This document shows positions 26,214 through 35,002 of a stretch of 44,211 nucleotides of DNA, in pieces. Made by a program: the position numbers and the translations under genes. Where the stretch lies: positions 1-44,211 of the forward strand of contig JAFKJW010000069.1 of NCBI GenBank assembly GCA_017305925.1, in the 5' to 3' direction. The notes beneath the pieces were generated by a model. That model ran no database searches. It was given only the letters and a program-made list of their open reading frames with translations, and had not been told where the DNA came from. How positions within the stretch are numbered: position 1 is the stretch's first letter; each line of letters begins with the position of its first letter. This DNA is from Hyphomicrobiales bacterium (GTDB taxonomy: Bacteria > Pseudomonadota > Alphaproteobacteria > Rhizobiales > Rhizobiaceae).

Positions 26214-27509
26214 TCAGGCTTTCGGGTCAATGCGGCTGGAGCAAGGCGGGCGCGGAAAAGGCGGCAGGCCGAAGAGCCGGGCGAGCGCCTGCGCCACCGC
26301 CAGGTCGAAGCAGGGAAGGAACGTCGCCCATGGCGACAGGATCCGGCGCGGCGGGTCAGGCTGCGATGCACTGGGCTCGGTCCGCAAGGCGGCCGCCACC
26401 AGGCTTTGCGGAGCATCCGCCGGGAAGGCGGCCGGGCTGGGAGACGGATGGCCGGCTCGAAGACCCGCCTGCCCCGGCGACGACCGGAAGCGGCCGTCCC
26501 AGACGTCGCCGAGGACGGCGTCGGCAGGCGGCACGTCGCGCGCCTCGCGCAGGAGGTAGACGCCGCCCTTGCGGCTGTCGGCCAGCGTACGCGACAGGAC
26601 GCCGCGGCGTCCGGGTTCGGCAAGCCGTGCAAACAGCGGCGCGGCCTTCTCGGCATCCGCAAGCTGCTCGCGCCCGCCGAGGACCGACAGCAGCGCGCGG
26701 AAGGCTAACAGGGCGGCATCTTGCTGCCCTGCCTGCCACAACGCCCGGTCGAGCCGCACCAGCCCCGGCGCAGCGAGCCGCGCATGCCGGTCGATGAGCG
26801 CGGCGGCCGCCTCGCTTTCCAGGATCCTTTCCCGCGCGGCCGCCGTTTGCAGGGCCGCGAGCCTTCGCCTCTCTCCCGGCTGCCCCTCCAGCCTTTGCCG
26901 GACCCGCACGCGCTCGAAGGCGGGATCGTCATTGCTCGGATCGTCGATCCAGTCCCGGCCGAGCCGGCGCAGATAGGCGCGCAGCGCCGCCCGCGACGTG
27001 CCGAACAACGGCCGCAGCATCCAGCGGCCGCCGACGAAAGTGGCCGGCGCCATACCGGCAAGGCCGCGTCCTCCGCCGCGCGCCGCGCGCATCGCCACCG
27101 TCTCGATCTGGTCGTCCAGCGTATGGCCGGTGACGAGGAGGCCGGCCTCCATTTCGCGGGCGGCATCGGCCAGAAGCCGGTAGCGCGCCAGCCGCGCCGC
27201 CTCGGAAAGGCCGGTTGCCGGCTTCGGCCCGTCCCATCGCCGGACGACGTGCCGGATGCCGAGCCCGGCGGCGAGCGCGCCGACGTCATCCGCTTCCGCC
27301 GCTGATTCGGCGCGCAGGCCGTGGTCGACCGTCACCGCGACGATTTCGACAGCGGGAAGGTGCGATCGAAGGAATTGATGAAGGGAAACGAGCAGCGCCG
27401 TCGAATCGCTGCCTCCGGATACGGCGACGATTATACGGCCCGCACCGGCGAAATCCTCGATCCGGTAGGCGCCGTCCGGAAAGTCCCGATCCGCGAAGGC
27501 GAGCGTCAT
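26214..27509 (-). CDS. tilS: tRNA(Ile)-lysidine synthase
   Basis: A 431-residue N-type ATP pyrophosphatase that converts C34 of tRNA-Ile(CAU) to lysidine, needed to read AUA codons. PP-loop SGGSDST at residues 31-37. Conserved VDHGLRAES, TGHTLDDQIETVAMR and WIDDPSN segments follow. The C-terminal half is Ala/Arg-rich and less conserved, as usual. It lies 13 bases after cpoB and upstream of ftsH in the same direction, the standard proteobacterial order. Confidence 0.95.
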   Translation of the reverse strand: MTLAFADRDFPDGAYRIEDFAGAGRIIVAVSGGSDSTALLVSLHQFLRSHLPAVEIVAVTVDHGLRAESAAEADDVGALAAGLGIRHVVRRWDGPKPATGLSEAARLARYRLLADAAREMEAGLLVTGHTLDDQIETVAMRAARGGGRGLAGMAPATFVGGRWMLRPLFGTSRAALRAYLRRLGRDWIDDPSNDDPAFERVRVRQRLEGQPGERRRLAALQTAAARERILESEAAAALIDRHARLAAPGLVRLDRALWQAGQQDAALLAFRALLSVLGGREQLADAEKAAPLFARLAEPGRRGVLSRTLADSRKGGVYLLREARDVPPADAVLGDVWDGRFRSSPGQAGLRAGHPSPSPAAFPADAPQSLVAAALRTEPSASQPDPPRRILSPWATFLPCFDLAVAQALARLFGLPPFPRPPCSSRIDPKA

Positions 27510-27522
27510 GCCGCCCGCCTCG

Positions 27523-28596
27523 TCAGCAGGCAGCGAAGGCCTGCTCCTGCTTGACGCGCTGCTTCAGCGCATCGGACGCGTCGGGATAGCGCTTGCCGAC
27601 CTCCAGGAAGGTCGCGCAGGCGACGTCCTTCTGGTTCAGCCCGACGAGGGACACGCCGAGCTTCAGCAGCATGTCGGGGCCCTTCTTCGACTTCGGATAG
27701 CTCTTGCTGGCGGCGAGGAACACCTCCGCCGCATCGCGATACTTCTTCTGCCCGAGCAGCGCCTCGCCCAGCCAGTAGTTCGAATCGGCGATCTTGGTGT
27801 CCTTGGGGAACCGGGCGATGTAGTCGCGGAAACCGCCTTCGGCCGCCGCATAGTCGCCCGACAGGATGGACTGGTAGGAATTGCGGTAGAGCTCCTCGGA
27901 ATCGTTCGTCTTCGGCAGTGCCGCGACGTTGATGCCGTCCTTCTCCTGCTTCGCCTGCTTGGGCGGCAGCAGGTCGACTGGCTGGTCGGCCGTGGTCGTC
28001 ACCACATTGCCGTCCTTGTCGACGGTGATCGTGCCGAAATCCCGCGGCGGCGCTCCCTTGCCGTCCCCGGCCGCATCGCCGGAGGCGACCGCGGCCCCGT
28101 TCTCTGCGGGATCGGACGCTGCGGCCGTATTGTCCTGCGGCGGCGGGGCCTGGCCGGCGGCGATCGCCTGGCCGACGTCGTCCGTCTGCGCCCCGGCAGC
28201 CTTCGACCGGCCATCTCCGGAAGTGTTCGCGGCGGTGTCGCGGGTGGCCTTGCCACCCGCGTCCGACTTCTTCTTGTTCTCGATTTCCTGCAGGCGGAAC
28301 TCGTAGTCCTCCTGCGTCTTGCGCATCTGCTCCTGCATTTGCAGGATCTGGAAGTTCAGTTCCTCGATCTTGCCGTTCAGGCTGCGGATCTGCTCCTCGA
28401 TCTGGGTGACGCGCGGATCGGTGGCCTGCGCGAGGATCACTCCGCCGTCCCTGTTCGCTTCCGGCTTCTTCTTCTCGAACACGCCGAACAAGCCGCCCCA
28501 ATGCATGGGCTGCGCGGCTCCTGCCGAAGCCGTAAGAACCGTGCCTGAAACAAGGAGCACGGAAAGAGTACCGCTCAAGATGGATCGAAAATGCAT
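27523..28596 (-). CDS. cpoB: Tol-Pal system protein, CpoB/YbgF
   Basis: A 357-residue periplasmic protein. In Escherichia coli CpoB links the Tol-Pal machine to PBP1B during division. Signal peptide LSGTLSVLLVSGTVLTASAG. The coiled-coil TQIEEQIRSLNGKIEELNFQ continues to about residue 107 and gives trimerisation. A low-complexity Ala/Asp/Gly linker follows at about 110-210. C-terminal TPR repeats begin at YRNSYQSILSGDYAAAEGGF and end with VKQEQAFAAC. It lies downstream of pal, separated by a terminator and a repeat element, so it probably has its own promoter. Confidence 0.93.
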   Translation of the reverse strand: MHFRSILSGTLSVLLVSGTVLTASAGAAQPMHWGGLFGVFEKKKPEANRDGGVILAQATDPRVTQIEEQIRSLNGKIEELNFQILQMQEQMRKTQEDYEFRLQEIENKKKSDAGGKATRDTAANTSGDGRSKAAGAQTDDVGQAIAAGQAPPPQDNTAAASDPAENGAAVASGDAAGDGKGAPPRDFGTITVDKDGNVVTTTADQPVDLLPPKQAKQEKDGINVAALPKTNDSEELYRNSYQSILSGDYAAAEGGFRDYIARFPKDTKIADSNYWLGEALLGQKKYRDAAEVFLAASKSYPKSKKGPDMLLKLGVSLVGLNQKDVACATFLEVGKRYPDASDALKQRVKQEQAFAAC

Positions 28597-28764
28597 GCCT
28601 GTCTCGCTGGCCTTTTCGGATGGATGTAAACGCTCATCCGATCCCCGCCGGATGCGCCGATGTCAATCGTATCAGGACGCCAGACTTCGGCCAAATTTTG
28701 TTTGAGGCGGGAGCCGCCCGGAAACCCCGCCACTGCGCCAAGTTTGCAACACCCGGAAAAGCAA

Positions 28765-28788
28765 GACGGCGGCCCGGAGGCCGCCGTC
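28765..28788 (-). terminator. Probable terminator downstream of pal
   Basis: A ten-base perfect stem (GACGGCGGCC with GGCCGCCGTC) and CGGA loop, followed on the minus strand by TTGCTTTTCC. It lies 124 bases after the pal stop, beyond the repeat element. Confidence 0.65.
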
Positions 28789-28810
28789 GAGGTCGCCTGA
28801 GAACTTGGCC

Positions 28811-28915
28811 AAAGCGCGTCGCGATCCTTCGGATCGCCCGTTGCGCTTCAGGTCCCTGCCCTATCGCATGTCGTCGTCCCGGAACCGGCTCCCGCTTCCG
28901 GGCGACATGCTCTAG
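28811..28915. repeat. RIME-like Rhizobiales intergenic mosaic repeat
   Basis: AAAGCGCGTCGCGATCC begins the element. It holds the small hairpin GCGATCC-ttc-GGATCGC, then the large imperfect palindrome GCATGTCG...CCCGGAA with TTCCGGG-CGACATGC, and ends GCTCTAG. This is the layout of the dispersed Rhizobiales mosaic element (RIME type), recognised from memory. Its last bases overlap the pal stop codon (CTA at 28912-28914). The 315-base cpoB-pal gap contains this element, the terminator at 28765 and presumably the cpoB promoter, with no gene. Confidence 0.6.
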
Positions 28916-29418
28916 CTGCCCGCACCGTTGAGCACGGTGACGGCGCGGCGGTTCTGGGACCAGCAGGAGATGTCGTCGCAAACGGCGACCGGACGCTCCT
29001 TGCCGTAGGAGATGGTCTTCATGCGGTTGCCGGCGACGCCCCGCGCGATCAGGTAGTCGCGGGTCGCGGCGGCGCGGCGTGCGCCGAGCGCCAGGTTGTA
29101 TTCGCGCGTGCCGCGCTCGTCGGCGTGGCCTTCGATCGTGATGCGGTACTGGCTGTACTTGTTCAGCCACTGCGCCTGCTTCGACAGCGTCGCCTGCGCA
29201 TCGGCGCGGATGGACGAGGAATCGGTGTCGAAGAAGATGCGGTCGCCGACATTGACCGTAAAGTCCTGGGCCGATCCGGGAGGGCCGCCGGCGCCCCCGC
29301 CGAGACCGAGGTCGGCGGCGCTGTTGGGCGTCTTCTTCGACGCGCAGCCCGCCAGGGCAAGTCCGGCGACCAGCGCGATCGCCACAGGATTCGATGCTAG
29401 CTTTGCGATGCGGCGCAT
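28912..29418 (-). CDS. pal: Peptidoglycan-associated lipoprotein Pal
   Basis: A 168-residue outer-membrane lipoprotein that ties the outer membrane to peptidoglycan and completes the Tol-Pal division machine. Lipobox LALAGC with lipidated Cys25. A Gly-rich linker leads to an OmpA-like domain (FFDTDSSSIRADAQATL, then IEGHADERGTREYNLALGAR) that binds diaminopimelate. AGGAG six bases before the ATG at 29418 supports this start over ATG at 29436. Two extra Cys (VCDDISC) in the C-terminal domain are typical of alphaproteobacterial Pal. It is separated from tolB by 242 bases, which contain several GGTTAA sequences, so it may be expressed independently. Confidence 0.95.
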   Translation of the reverse strand: MRRIAKLASNPVAIALVAGLALAGCASKKTPNSAADLGLGGGAGGPPGSAQDFTVNVGDRIFFDTDSSSIRADAQATLSKQAQWLNKYSQYRITIEGHADERGTREYNLALGARRAAATRDYLIARGVAGNRMKTISYGKERPVAVCDDISCWSQNRRAVTVLNGAGS

Positions 29419-29660
29419 CCCCGCTCTCCTTCGCATTTTAAGAGTTTCGTTGAACAAGCAGTAACCACGTTTCGGTTAACCGGCGTTCAAGAAACATGGT
29501 TAAACTTTGGTTGACCGGCAGTTCGCCGATCCGGCAGCCCGTCCACGGCCCTTCGCCATCCGCCCTCGTCCGGACGGCGAATGCGTCCCCTGCTCTAGGC
29601 TGAAATGCGGCGCAAACAGGGCGTCCATGGCGTTTTCCCGGAAACCGGGCGCTTTTGCCA

Positions 29661-30977
29661 CTAGTCCAGCAGCGGCGACCAGGCGGGATCCGAGGCAAAG
29701 TTCTTGCTGGGAATCGACTGCTGGTTGCGCCCGGTCAGGTCGACCGTCTTGAGCTTCGGTCCGCCCGAGCCGGCAGCCTGGTCGAAATACATCAGCACGC
29801 GCCCGTTCGGCGCCCAGGTCGGCCCCTCCATCTGGAAGCCGTTTGCCAGGATGCGCTCGCCCGAGCCGTCCGTCTTCATGACGCCGATCTGGAACTCCCC
29901 GCCCGACTGCTTGGTGAAGGCGATGAGGTCGCCGCGCGGCGACCATACCGGCGTCGAATAGGAGCCGCCGCCGAAGGAGATGCGGGTCTGGCCCGAGCCG
30001 TCGGCGCCCATCACGTAGATCTGCGGCTGGCCGCCTCGGTCGGAGGTGAAGACGATGCGGCTGCCGTCCGGCGAATAGGAAGGCGAGGTGTCGATGGCGC
30101 TCTCGTTGGTCAGCCGCGTCGTGTTGCGGCTGCGCAGGTCCATGGTGAAGATGTTGGAGTTGCCATCGTCGCGCAGCAGGCTCATGATCACCTTCTGCCC
30201 GTCCGGCGAGAAGCGCGGCGCGAACGTCATGCCCGGGAAATTGCCGACGAGCTCGCGCTGGCCGGTCTCGATCTGCAGCAGATAGACCTGCGGCTGGCCG
30301 CTCTCGTAGGACATGTAGGTGATTTCCTGCCGGTTCGGTGAAAAGCGCGGCGTCAGCACGATGGCGCGCCCGTCCGACAGGTAGCGGAGGTTGGCGCCGT
30401 CCTGGTCCATGATCACCAGCCGCTTCTTGCGCTGGGTCTTGGAGCCCGATTCGTCGACGAAGACCACGCGCGTGTCGAAATAGCCCTTCTCGCCCGCCAG
30501 CCGCTCATAGATGGCGTCGGCGATCTGGTGGGCGATGCGGCGCGAGTTCTGCGGGTTGGCGAAGAACTGCTCGCCGATCATCTGCTGGCCGGCGAAAGTG
30601 TCCCACAGGCGGAACTCGGCGCGCAGCCGGCCGTCGCCCTCCTGGCTGACGCGGCCCACCACCAGCGCCTGCGCGTTGATCGCCGTCCAGTCCTGGAAGC
30701 GCGGCGCCTGGTCGGTGTTGCTGATCTTTTCGATGAAGGCCGCCTTGTCGATCGGCGCGAAGAGGCCCGAGCGCTTGAGATCGGCGGTGACGATGTCCGA
30801 AATCTCCTTGCCCTGCCCGCCCGACGACAGGAAGTCGGTGATGGCGATCGGCAGCGGCTCGATATTGCCCTTGTTGACATTGATCTCGACCAGCGCATGC
30901 GCCGGCAGGGTCAGCGCCGGGACGAAGCCCGACACAACGGCGCCGACCAGCAGGATGGTCTTGAGGAGGTTTTTCAT
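29661..30977 (-). CDS. tolB: Tol-Pal system beta-propeller protein TolB
   Basis: A 438-residue periplasmic protein that binds Pal and is released by TolA during envelope constriction. Signal peptide [21 protein letters not shown]-terminal alpha/beta domain (about 30-170) with [20 protein letters not shown]. Then a six-bladed propeller of repeated FSPDG/WSPRG blades ([68 protein letters not shown]). It ends [15 protein letters not shown] lies before the ATG. It starts 30 bases after tolA. Confidence 0.97.
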   Translation of the reverse strand: MKNLLKTILLVGAVVSGFVPALTLPAHALVEINVNKGNIEPLPIAITDFLSSGGQGKEISDIVTADLKRSGLFAPIDKAAFIEKISNTDQAPRFQDWTAINAQALVVGRVSQEGDGRLRAEFRLWDTFAGQQMIGEQFFANPQNSRRIAHQIADAIYERLAGEKGYFDTRVVFVDESGSKTQRKKRLVIMDQDGANLRYLSDGRAIVLTPRFSPNRQEITYMSYESGQPQVYLLQIETGQRELVGNFPGMTFAPRFSPDGQKVIMSLLRDDGNSNIFTMDLRSRNTTRLTNESAIDTSPSYSPDGSRIVFTSDRGGQPQIYVMGADGSGQTRISFGGGSYSTPVWSPRGDLIAFTKQSGGEFQIGVMKTDGSGERILANGFQMEGPTWAPNGRVLMYFDQAAGSGGPKLKTVDLTGRNQQSIPSKNFASDPAWSPLLD

Positions 30978-31007
30978 CGCAAGTCCTTATGCAATCGCGG
31001 GAACGCG

Positions 31008-32210
31008 TTACATCCCCATTTCGGTGGGATCGAAGTTGACGACCACTTCCGACCAGATGTCTTCCTTGCCCTTCGGCAGGACGAGGCCCTCGCGGTCGCA
31101 TTTCTGAACGGCGCGCACCGCGCTCTCGTCGAACGGCCGGTTGCCGCTGGACGACTGTATCTTCGGGGCGCCGTCGAGCTTGCCCGAGCTGTCCACATGG
31201 AACTTCACCGAGACGCGCAGGTCGGAGCCGCTCTCCATGCCCGCCGGGATCGACCAGCAGGTCGCGAGCTGGTCCGACAGCGCTCCCATCTCGCTGTTGG
31301 TGAGCTTGGCGCCGGTCTTCGTCTTGCCGCCGAGCGCGGCCGTCTCGGTGGAGCGCTTGGCGCCGCCGCCGGAGGATTTCTGCTTGTTGAGGAGGGCGGT
31401 GATCTTGTCCTCGTTGAAGCTCTCGGAATCGGACTTAGGCTTGGACGAGGCTTCCTTCACCGGCTTGTCGGCCTGCTTGTGGTCGGGCGCCTCGGCCGTC
31501 TGCGCCTCGGCGGGCTTGGGGCGCGACTGCGGCGCGGGCGCGGCGCTCGGCAGCTCGACCTGCTTTTCCTCCTGCTGCGGCTGCTCCTTGATGGTGTCGG
31601 CGACCGCGTCCTCTTTTGGCTGCTCCTTGATCGCCTCGGCGATGGCGTCGGGCTTGGGCTGCTCGATCGAGGCCGTCTTCTGCACCGGCTCGGGCTTCGG
31701 CTGCGGCTCGGGCTTAGGCTCGGGTTGCTTCACCGGCTCGGGCTTCGGCTCGGGCTCCTTGACGGGATCGGGCTTCACCTCTTCCTTCGGCTTCGGAACG
31801 GGCGCAACCTCGGTCGCCGGCACCGGCTTCGGCTCCTCGACCGGCTTCGGCACGTCCTCGTCCTTCGGCTTTTCCGCCGGCTTGGGCTGCGGCTTCGGCG
31901 CGGCGGCCTCCTCGACCGGCCGCGGCTTGGGGTCCGGCGTGGGCGGGGCGTCGGTGTCGACGGTGTTCTCGCCGATCTTCTGGGCGTCGGCGACGATATC
32001 GGGCCGCTTGGTCGGCTTGGGCGCCGACTTTTCCTTCATCGAGGCCTTCTCGTCTCCCATGTCGTGCTGGGCGATGTCCTCGACCGGGATGATGGAGACG
32101 GGCAGGGATTCCGGCGCCGGCGGCAGCGGCTCGGGCGCCGACAGCGTCACCAGCCCGAAGGCCAGCGCCGCGGCATGCAGGATCACCGATGTCGTGAGGC
32201 CCGCTTTCAT
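31008..32210 (-). CDS. tolA: Cell envelope integrity protein TolA
   Basis: A 400-residue inner-membrane-anchored protein that carries proton-motive energy from TolQR to TolB/Pal. One N-terminal helix (TSVILHAAALAFGLVTL). A very long Pro/Lys/Glu-rich periplasmic stalk (about 50-270) contains many PKPEP/PEPKPEP repeats and a duplicated AIKEQPKEDAVADTIKEQPQ. The C-terminal domain (LATCWSIPAGMESGSDLRVS to EMGM) is TolA/TonB-like. It starts seven bases after tolR. The proline-rich stalk, rather than the Ala-rich helix of enterobacteria, is usual in Alphaproteobacteria. Confidence 0.92.
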   Translation of the reverse strand: MKAGLTTSVILHAAALAFGLVTLSAPEPLPPAPESLPVSIIPVEDIAQHDMGDEKASMKEKSAPKPTKRPDIVADAQKIGENTVDTDAPPTPDPKPRPVEEAAAPKPQPKPAEKPKDEDVPKPVEEPKPVPATEVAPVPKPKEEVKPDPVKEPEPKPEPVKQPEPKPEPQPKPEPVQKTASIEQPKPDAIAEAIKEQPKEDAVADTIKEQPQQEEKQVELPSAAPAPQSRPKPAEAQTAEAPDHKQADKPVKEASSKPKSDSESFNEDKITALLNKQKSSGGGAKRSTETAALGGKTKTGAKLTNSEMGALSDQLATCWSIPAGMESGSDLRVSVKFHVDSSGKLDGAPKIQSSSGNRPFDESAVRAVQKCDREGLVLPKGKEDIWSEVVVNFDPTEMGM

Positions 32211-32217
32211 CGCCGTG

Positions 32218-32676
32218 TCACGAAGCGCCCTGTTCCTGCAGCGTGACGAGGCCGATGTTCTTGAACCCGGCAGCGGAAATCCGCGCCATGACCTTCATCA
32301 CCGTGCCGTAGTCCGCATCCTTGTCGCCGCGCACGAAAATCCGTTCCTCGTAGCCGGTCTTGGCGATCGCCTGGAGCTTCGCCACGACCTCCTCGAACGG
32401 TATTTCCGTCTCCTGGATGTGAATCTGCCCGTCGCGGTTGATCGTCACGGTGATGGGCTGCGTATCGGCATTCATCTCCTTGGCGGCCGTCTCCGGCAGC
32501 TCGATCGGCACGCCGACGGTGAGCAGCGGCGCCGCCACCATGAAGATGATCAGGAGCACCAGCATGACGTCGACCAGCGGCGTCACGTTGATTTCGGACA
32601 TCACGCCGTGATGGCGGCCGCGGCGCCTGTGGCCCCGCCCGCCGCGGCCTCCGCCTGCGCTGACAGACATACCCAT
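32218..32676 (-). CDS. tolR: Biopolymer transport protein TolR (ExbD family)
   Basis: A 152-residue inner-membrane protein forming the proton channel with TolQ. A Gly/Arg-rich cytoplasmic tail (GGGRGGRGHRRRGRHHG) precedes one TM helix with the essential Asp in NVTPLVDVMLVLLIIFMVA. The periplasmic domain (VPIELPETAAKEMNADTQ to FKNIGLVTLQEQ) follows. GGAAG five bases before the ATG supports this start; the second ATG at 32670 is an alternative. Confidence 0.96.
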   Translation of the reverse strand: MGMSVSAGGGRGGRGHRRRGRHHGVMSEINVTPLVDVMLVLLIIFMVAAPLLTVGVPIELPETAAKEMNADTQPITVTINRDGQIHIQETEIPFEEVVAKLQAIAKTGYEERIFVRGDKDADYGTVMKVMARISAAGFKNIGLVTLQEQGAS

Positions 32677-32716
32677 TCTAGCTTCCCGCGCTCCCGTTTT
32701 CTCGAGCGTTCAACCG

Positions 32717-33442
32717 TCAGGCGGCAGCCCGATGCTGCGGCTGGGCGACCTTCTCATCGATCTGGCGCGACAGTATGGCCGAAAACTCGTCCGCGAAGCC
32801 CTCCATGCGGCCGCCGAGCTTGCCGGCGTCCGAGGACAGCTTGTTGTAGGCGATGACGGCCGGAATGGCGGCCAGGAGGCCGATGGCCGTGGCCAGCAGC
32901 GCCTCGGCGATGCCGGGCGCCACGACCGCCAGGCTCGTGGACTTGGAGCCGGCGATCGCCTGGAACGACGTCATGATGCCGATCACCGTGCCGAAGAGGC
33001 CGATGAACGGACCGGCGGAGCCGACCGTGGCGAGAAAGCCGAGCCGCCCTTCCAGCCGCTCCATCTCGCGCGTCAGCGCCAGATCCATCGCCTTGTCGAT
33101 GCGCGTCTGCAGCGCAAGCGGGCTCTTGGCGCCCTTCTCGAAGCTCTTCTTCCATTCGCGCATGGCGGCGACGAAGATCGCGCCCATGCCGCTGGTCGTC
33201 CGGTCGGCCAGCGTGCGATAGAGCTCCTCCAGCGACTGCCCCGACCAGAACACCTGCTCGAAGCGGTTCAGCGAGGAGCGCATGCGCTGGTAGGAAATCG
33301 TCTTGTCGATGATGATGGCCCAGGTCCAGATCGAGGCGCCGAGCAGGCCGATCATGACCAGCTTGACCACCCAGCCTGCCTGCATGAACAGCGACCAGAT
33401 TGACAATTGCACGCCCGGTTCGGCGAGTGCGGTAGTTTCCAT
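32717..33442 (-). CDS. tolQ: Tol-Pal system proton channel protein TolQ (MotA/ExbB family)
   Basis: A 241-residue inner-membrane protein with three TM helices: WVVKLVMIGLLGASIWTWAI near residue 20, LATVGSAGPFIGLFGTVIGI near 140 and GIAEALLATAIGLLAAIPAV near 175. The last two form the ExbB/TolQ proton path. The start METTALAEP at 33442 is the first Met with family similarity. It is the first gene of tolQ-tolR-tolA-tolB. No ybgC-type thioesterase gene precedes it here, unlike in many other proteobacteria. Confidence 0.96.
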   Translation of the reverse strand: METTALAEPGVQLSIWSLFMQAGWVVKLVMIGLLGASIWTWAIIIDKTISYQRMRSSLNRFEQVFWSGQSLEELYRTLADRTTSGMGAIFVAAMREWKKSFEKGAKSPLALQTRIDKAMDLALTREMERLEGRLGFLATVGSAGPFIGLFGTVIGIMTSFQAIAGSKSTSLAVVAPGIAEALLATAIGLLAAIPAVIAYNKLSSDAGKLGGRMEGFADEFSAILSRQIDEKVAQPQHRAAA

Positions 33443-33794
33443 AGTAGCGGTCCTTAGAGGTCGACGGCTCCGCCGATGCACGAAGCCACGCACGCTGTTC
33501 CCATCGTCATCAGGCAGCGCTTCCACACCTGATCCGCCCTCGAGCGCGCTTTCGCGGCCTTTTCGGGGCGAAATTTGGTGAAAGGAAGGCGTCCGGAATC
33601 CAACCAAATTCCAACCAGTCCGTTCATGGACCGTTATGGTTAAGGATGGGTGAAGCAGGTGGTCGGGAACACGCACGAAATCGTGTTCCAGGGCAACCGG
33701 CAAAGATGTGAACGACCCGGCTGCGGCGCCTTCGCGAGCCTCCTGAAGAAGGCCCGGCGCCGTTGCCGGGGTCAGGCCGCGCCGTGGCTCCGGC
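33443..33794. other. Intergenic region upstream of tolQ
   Basis: About 350 bases with no credible gene. It holds the tolQ promoter region with a single GGTTAA at 33638-33643, not a full CtrA box. Near the far end is the stem CCCGGC-gccgtt-GCCGGG (33753-33770), which, read on the minus strand with the following CCTTCTTC, is a likely terminator for the trcR-like gene at 33795. Confidence 0.5.
33753..33770 (-). terminator. Probable terminator of the DUF1013 gene
   Basis: A six-base GC stem with six-base loop, 24 bases after the stop at 33795, followed on the minus strand by GGCCTTCTTC. Short but well placed. Confidence 0.5.
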
Positions 33795-34484
33795 TCATTC
33801 CTCGTCGTCGGGCGTCTTGGACTTCAGCGCCGACAGCTTGGCGAACACTGCGTTGGGATCGAGTTCCTCCTCGTCCCGGTCCGGCTTTTCGGTTTCCGGC
33901 GTGAGGCGCTCCGTGAGCGCGGCGGGCAGCAGCGTGTCGCCGGTCGGTGCGGCCGGCTCGCGTCCCTTGGAGGCGCGCTGCACCTCGATGTCGAGATCGA
34001 TCTGCGAGCACAGTCCGAGCGTCACCGGGTCCATCGGCACCAGATTGGCGGCGTTCCAGTGCCGGCGCTCGCGGATCTGCTCGATCGTCGACTTCGTCGT
34101 GCCGACCAGCCGGGAGATCTGCGCATCCTTCAGCTCCGGATGGTTGCGCACCAGCCAGAGGATGGCGTTCGGCCGGTCCTGCCGCTTCGACAGGGGCGTG
34201 TAGCGGGGGCCCTTGCGCTTGGATTCCGGCACGCGGACCTTCGGCTCGGAGAGCTTCAGCCGGTAGTCCGGGTCGGCCTCGCCGCGGGCGATCTCCTCGC
34301 GCGTGAGCTGGCCGGTGATCACCGGGTCCATGCCCTTGATGCCCTGCGCCGAATCGCCGTCGGCGATCGCCTTCACCTCGAGCGGATGCAGCGTGCAGAA
34401 CTGCGCGATCTGGTCGAAGGACAGGGCGGTGTTGTCGACCAGCCAGACGGCGGTCGCCTTGGGCATCAGAAGCGTGCTTGCCAT
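33795..34484 (-). CDS. trcR: DUF1013 protein, TrcR-like cell-cycle transcriptional regulator
   Basis: A 229-residue cytoplasmic protein of the alphaproteobacterial DUF1013 family, annotated in reference genomes as cell cycle transcriptional regulator TrcR. The N-terminal segment MPKATAVWLVDNTALSFDQI and central helix-turn-helix HPELKDAQISRLVGTTKSTI (about residues 125-145) are the conserved parts. The C-terminal quarter is acidic and probably disordered (DRDEEELDPNAVFAKL). The start MASTLLMPKA at 34484 has AGGA 11 bases upstream. It stands alone with its own promoter region (34485-34650) and terminator. The specific role is taken from family annotation. Confidence 0.85.
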   Translation of the reverse strand: MASTLLMPKATAVWLVDNTALSFDQIAQFCTLHPLEVKAIADGDSAQGIKGMDPVITGQLTREEIARGEADPDYRLKLSEPKVRVPESKRKGPRYTPLSKRQDRPNAILWLVRNHPELKDAQISRLVGTTKSTIEQIRERRHWNAANLVPMDPVTLGLCSQIDLDIEVQRASKGREPAAPTGDTLLPAALTERLTPETEKPDRDEEELDPNAVFAKLSALKSKTPDDEE

Positions 34485-34650
34485 GGATAAAATCCTCTCG
34501 TTCGCCCGCGTCCCTAGCGCGGGCGGTGGGTTCTGAATCCACCGATGTTGGGAAATCAGCGCCTGTATAATCAGGAAAACGCCGTCCCGCAACGAATAAT
34601 GACGGACCGTTGAAGGATAGGCTCCGGGAGCGCGGGCGGAACGGTAAGGC

Positions 34651-34980
34651 TCAGCGCCGCCGGCCGCGCGGGCGCGGCTGCGCATGGGCCCAGGCGAGGC
34701 GCAGTGCCGCGTCGAGCTCCTGCTCCGTCAGCTTCGCCAGCCTGGCGGTCGTCCAGCCCTGCCGGCCCCATGCGTTGGGAATGACGGAAAAGGCGTCGGG
34801 CGCGACCGCGCATTTCAGCGCCTGCTCGTCGGGCGAAAACTTGAAATTGGCGGTGCAGGCGTCGGGCGCGAGCGTCACATAGGTGCGTGCGACCTTGAAG
34901 GCGGCACGATCGAAATGCGGCGCCTCGGTGGTGCCGTCGAGACCGAGCGCCAGCCTCCTCAGATCGTCGCCGGTCGCCAT
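34651..34980 (-). CDS. MmcQ/YjbR-family protein
   Basis: A 109-residue protein with the family pattern PHFDRAAFKVARTYVTLAPD, KFSPDEQALKCAVAPDAF and WGRQGWTTARLAKLTEQEL. Members are small DNA-binding-like folds of unclear role. It begins at MATGDDLRRLA, 22 bases after the quinone oxidoreductase stop, so the two are probably co-transcribed. The Arg-rich end (PRPRGRRR) is unremarkable for high-GC genomes. Confidence 0.8.
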   Translation of the reverse strand: MATGDDLRRLALGLDGTTEAPHFDRAAFKVARTYVTLAPDACTANFKFSPDEQALKCAVAPDAFSVIPNAWGRQGWTTARLAKLTEQELDAALRLAWAHAQPRPRGRRR

Positions 34981-35002
34981 CCCGATGCCTTCGTCACGCG
35001 TC

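Noticed and set aside
29460-29515. CtrA box in the pal promoter (several GGTTAA and TTAACC)
   Set aside because: No TTAA-N7-TTAA spacing could be found; only isolated half-sites.
33636-33645. CtrA site upstream of tolQ
   Set aside because: A single TTAA half-site only.
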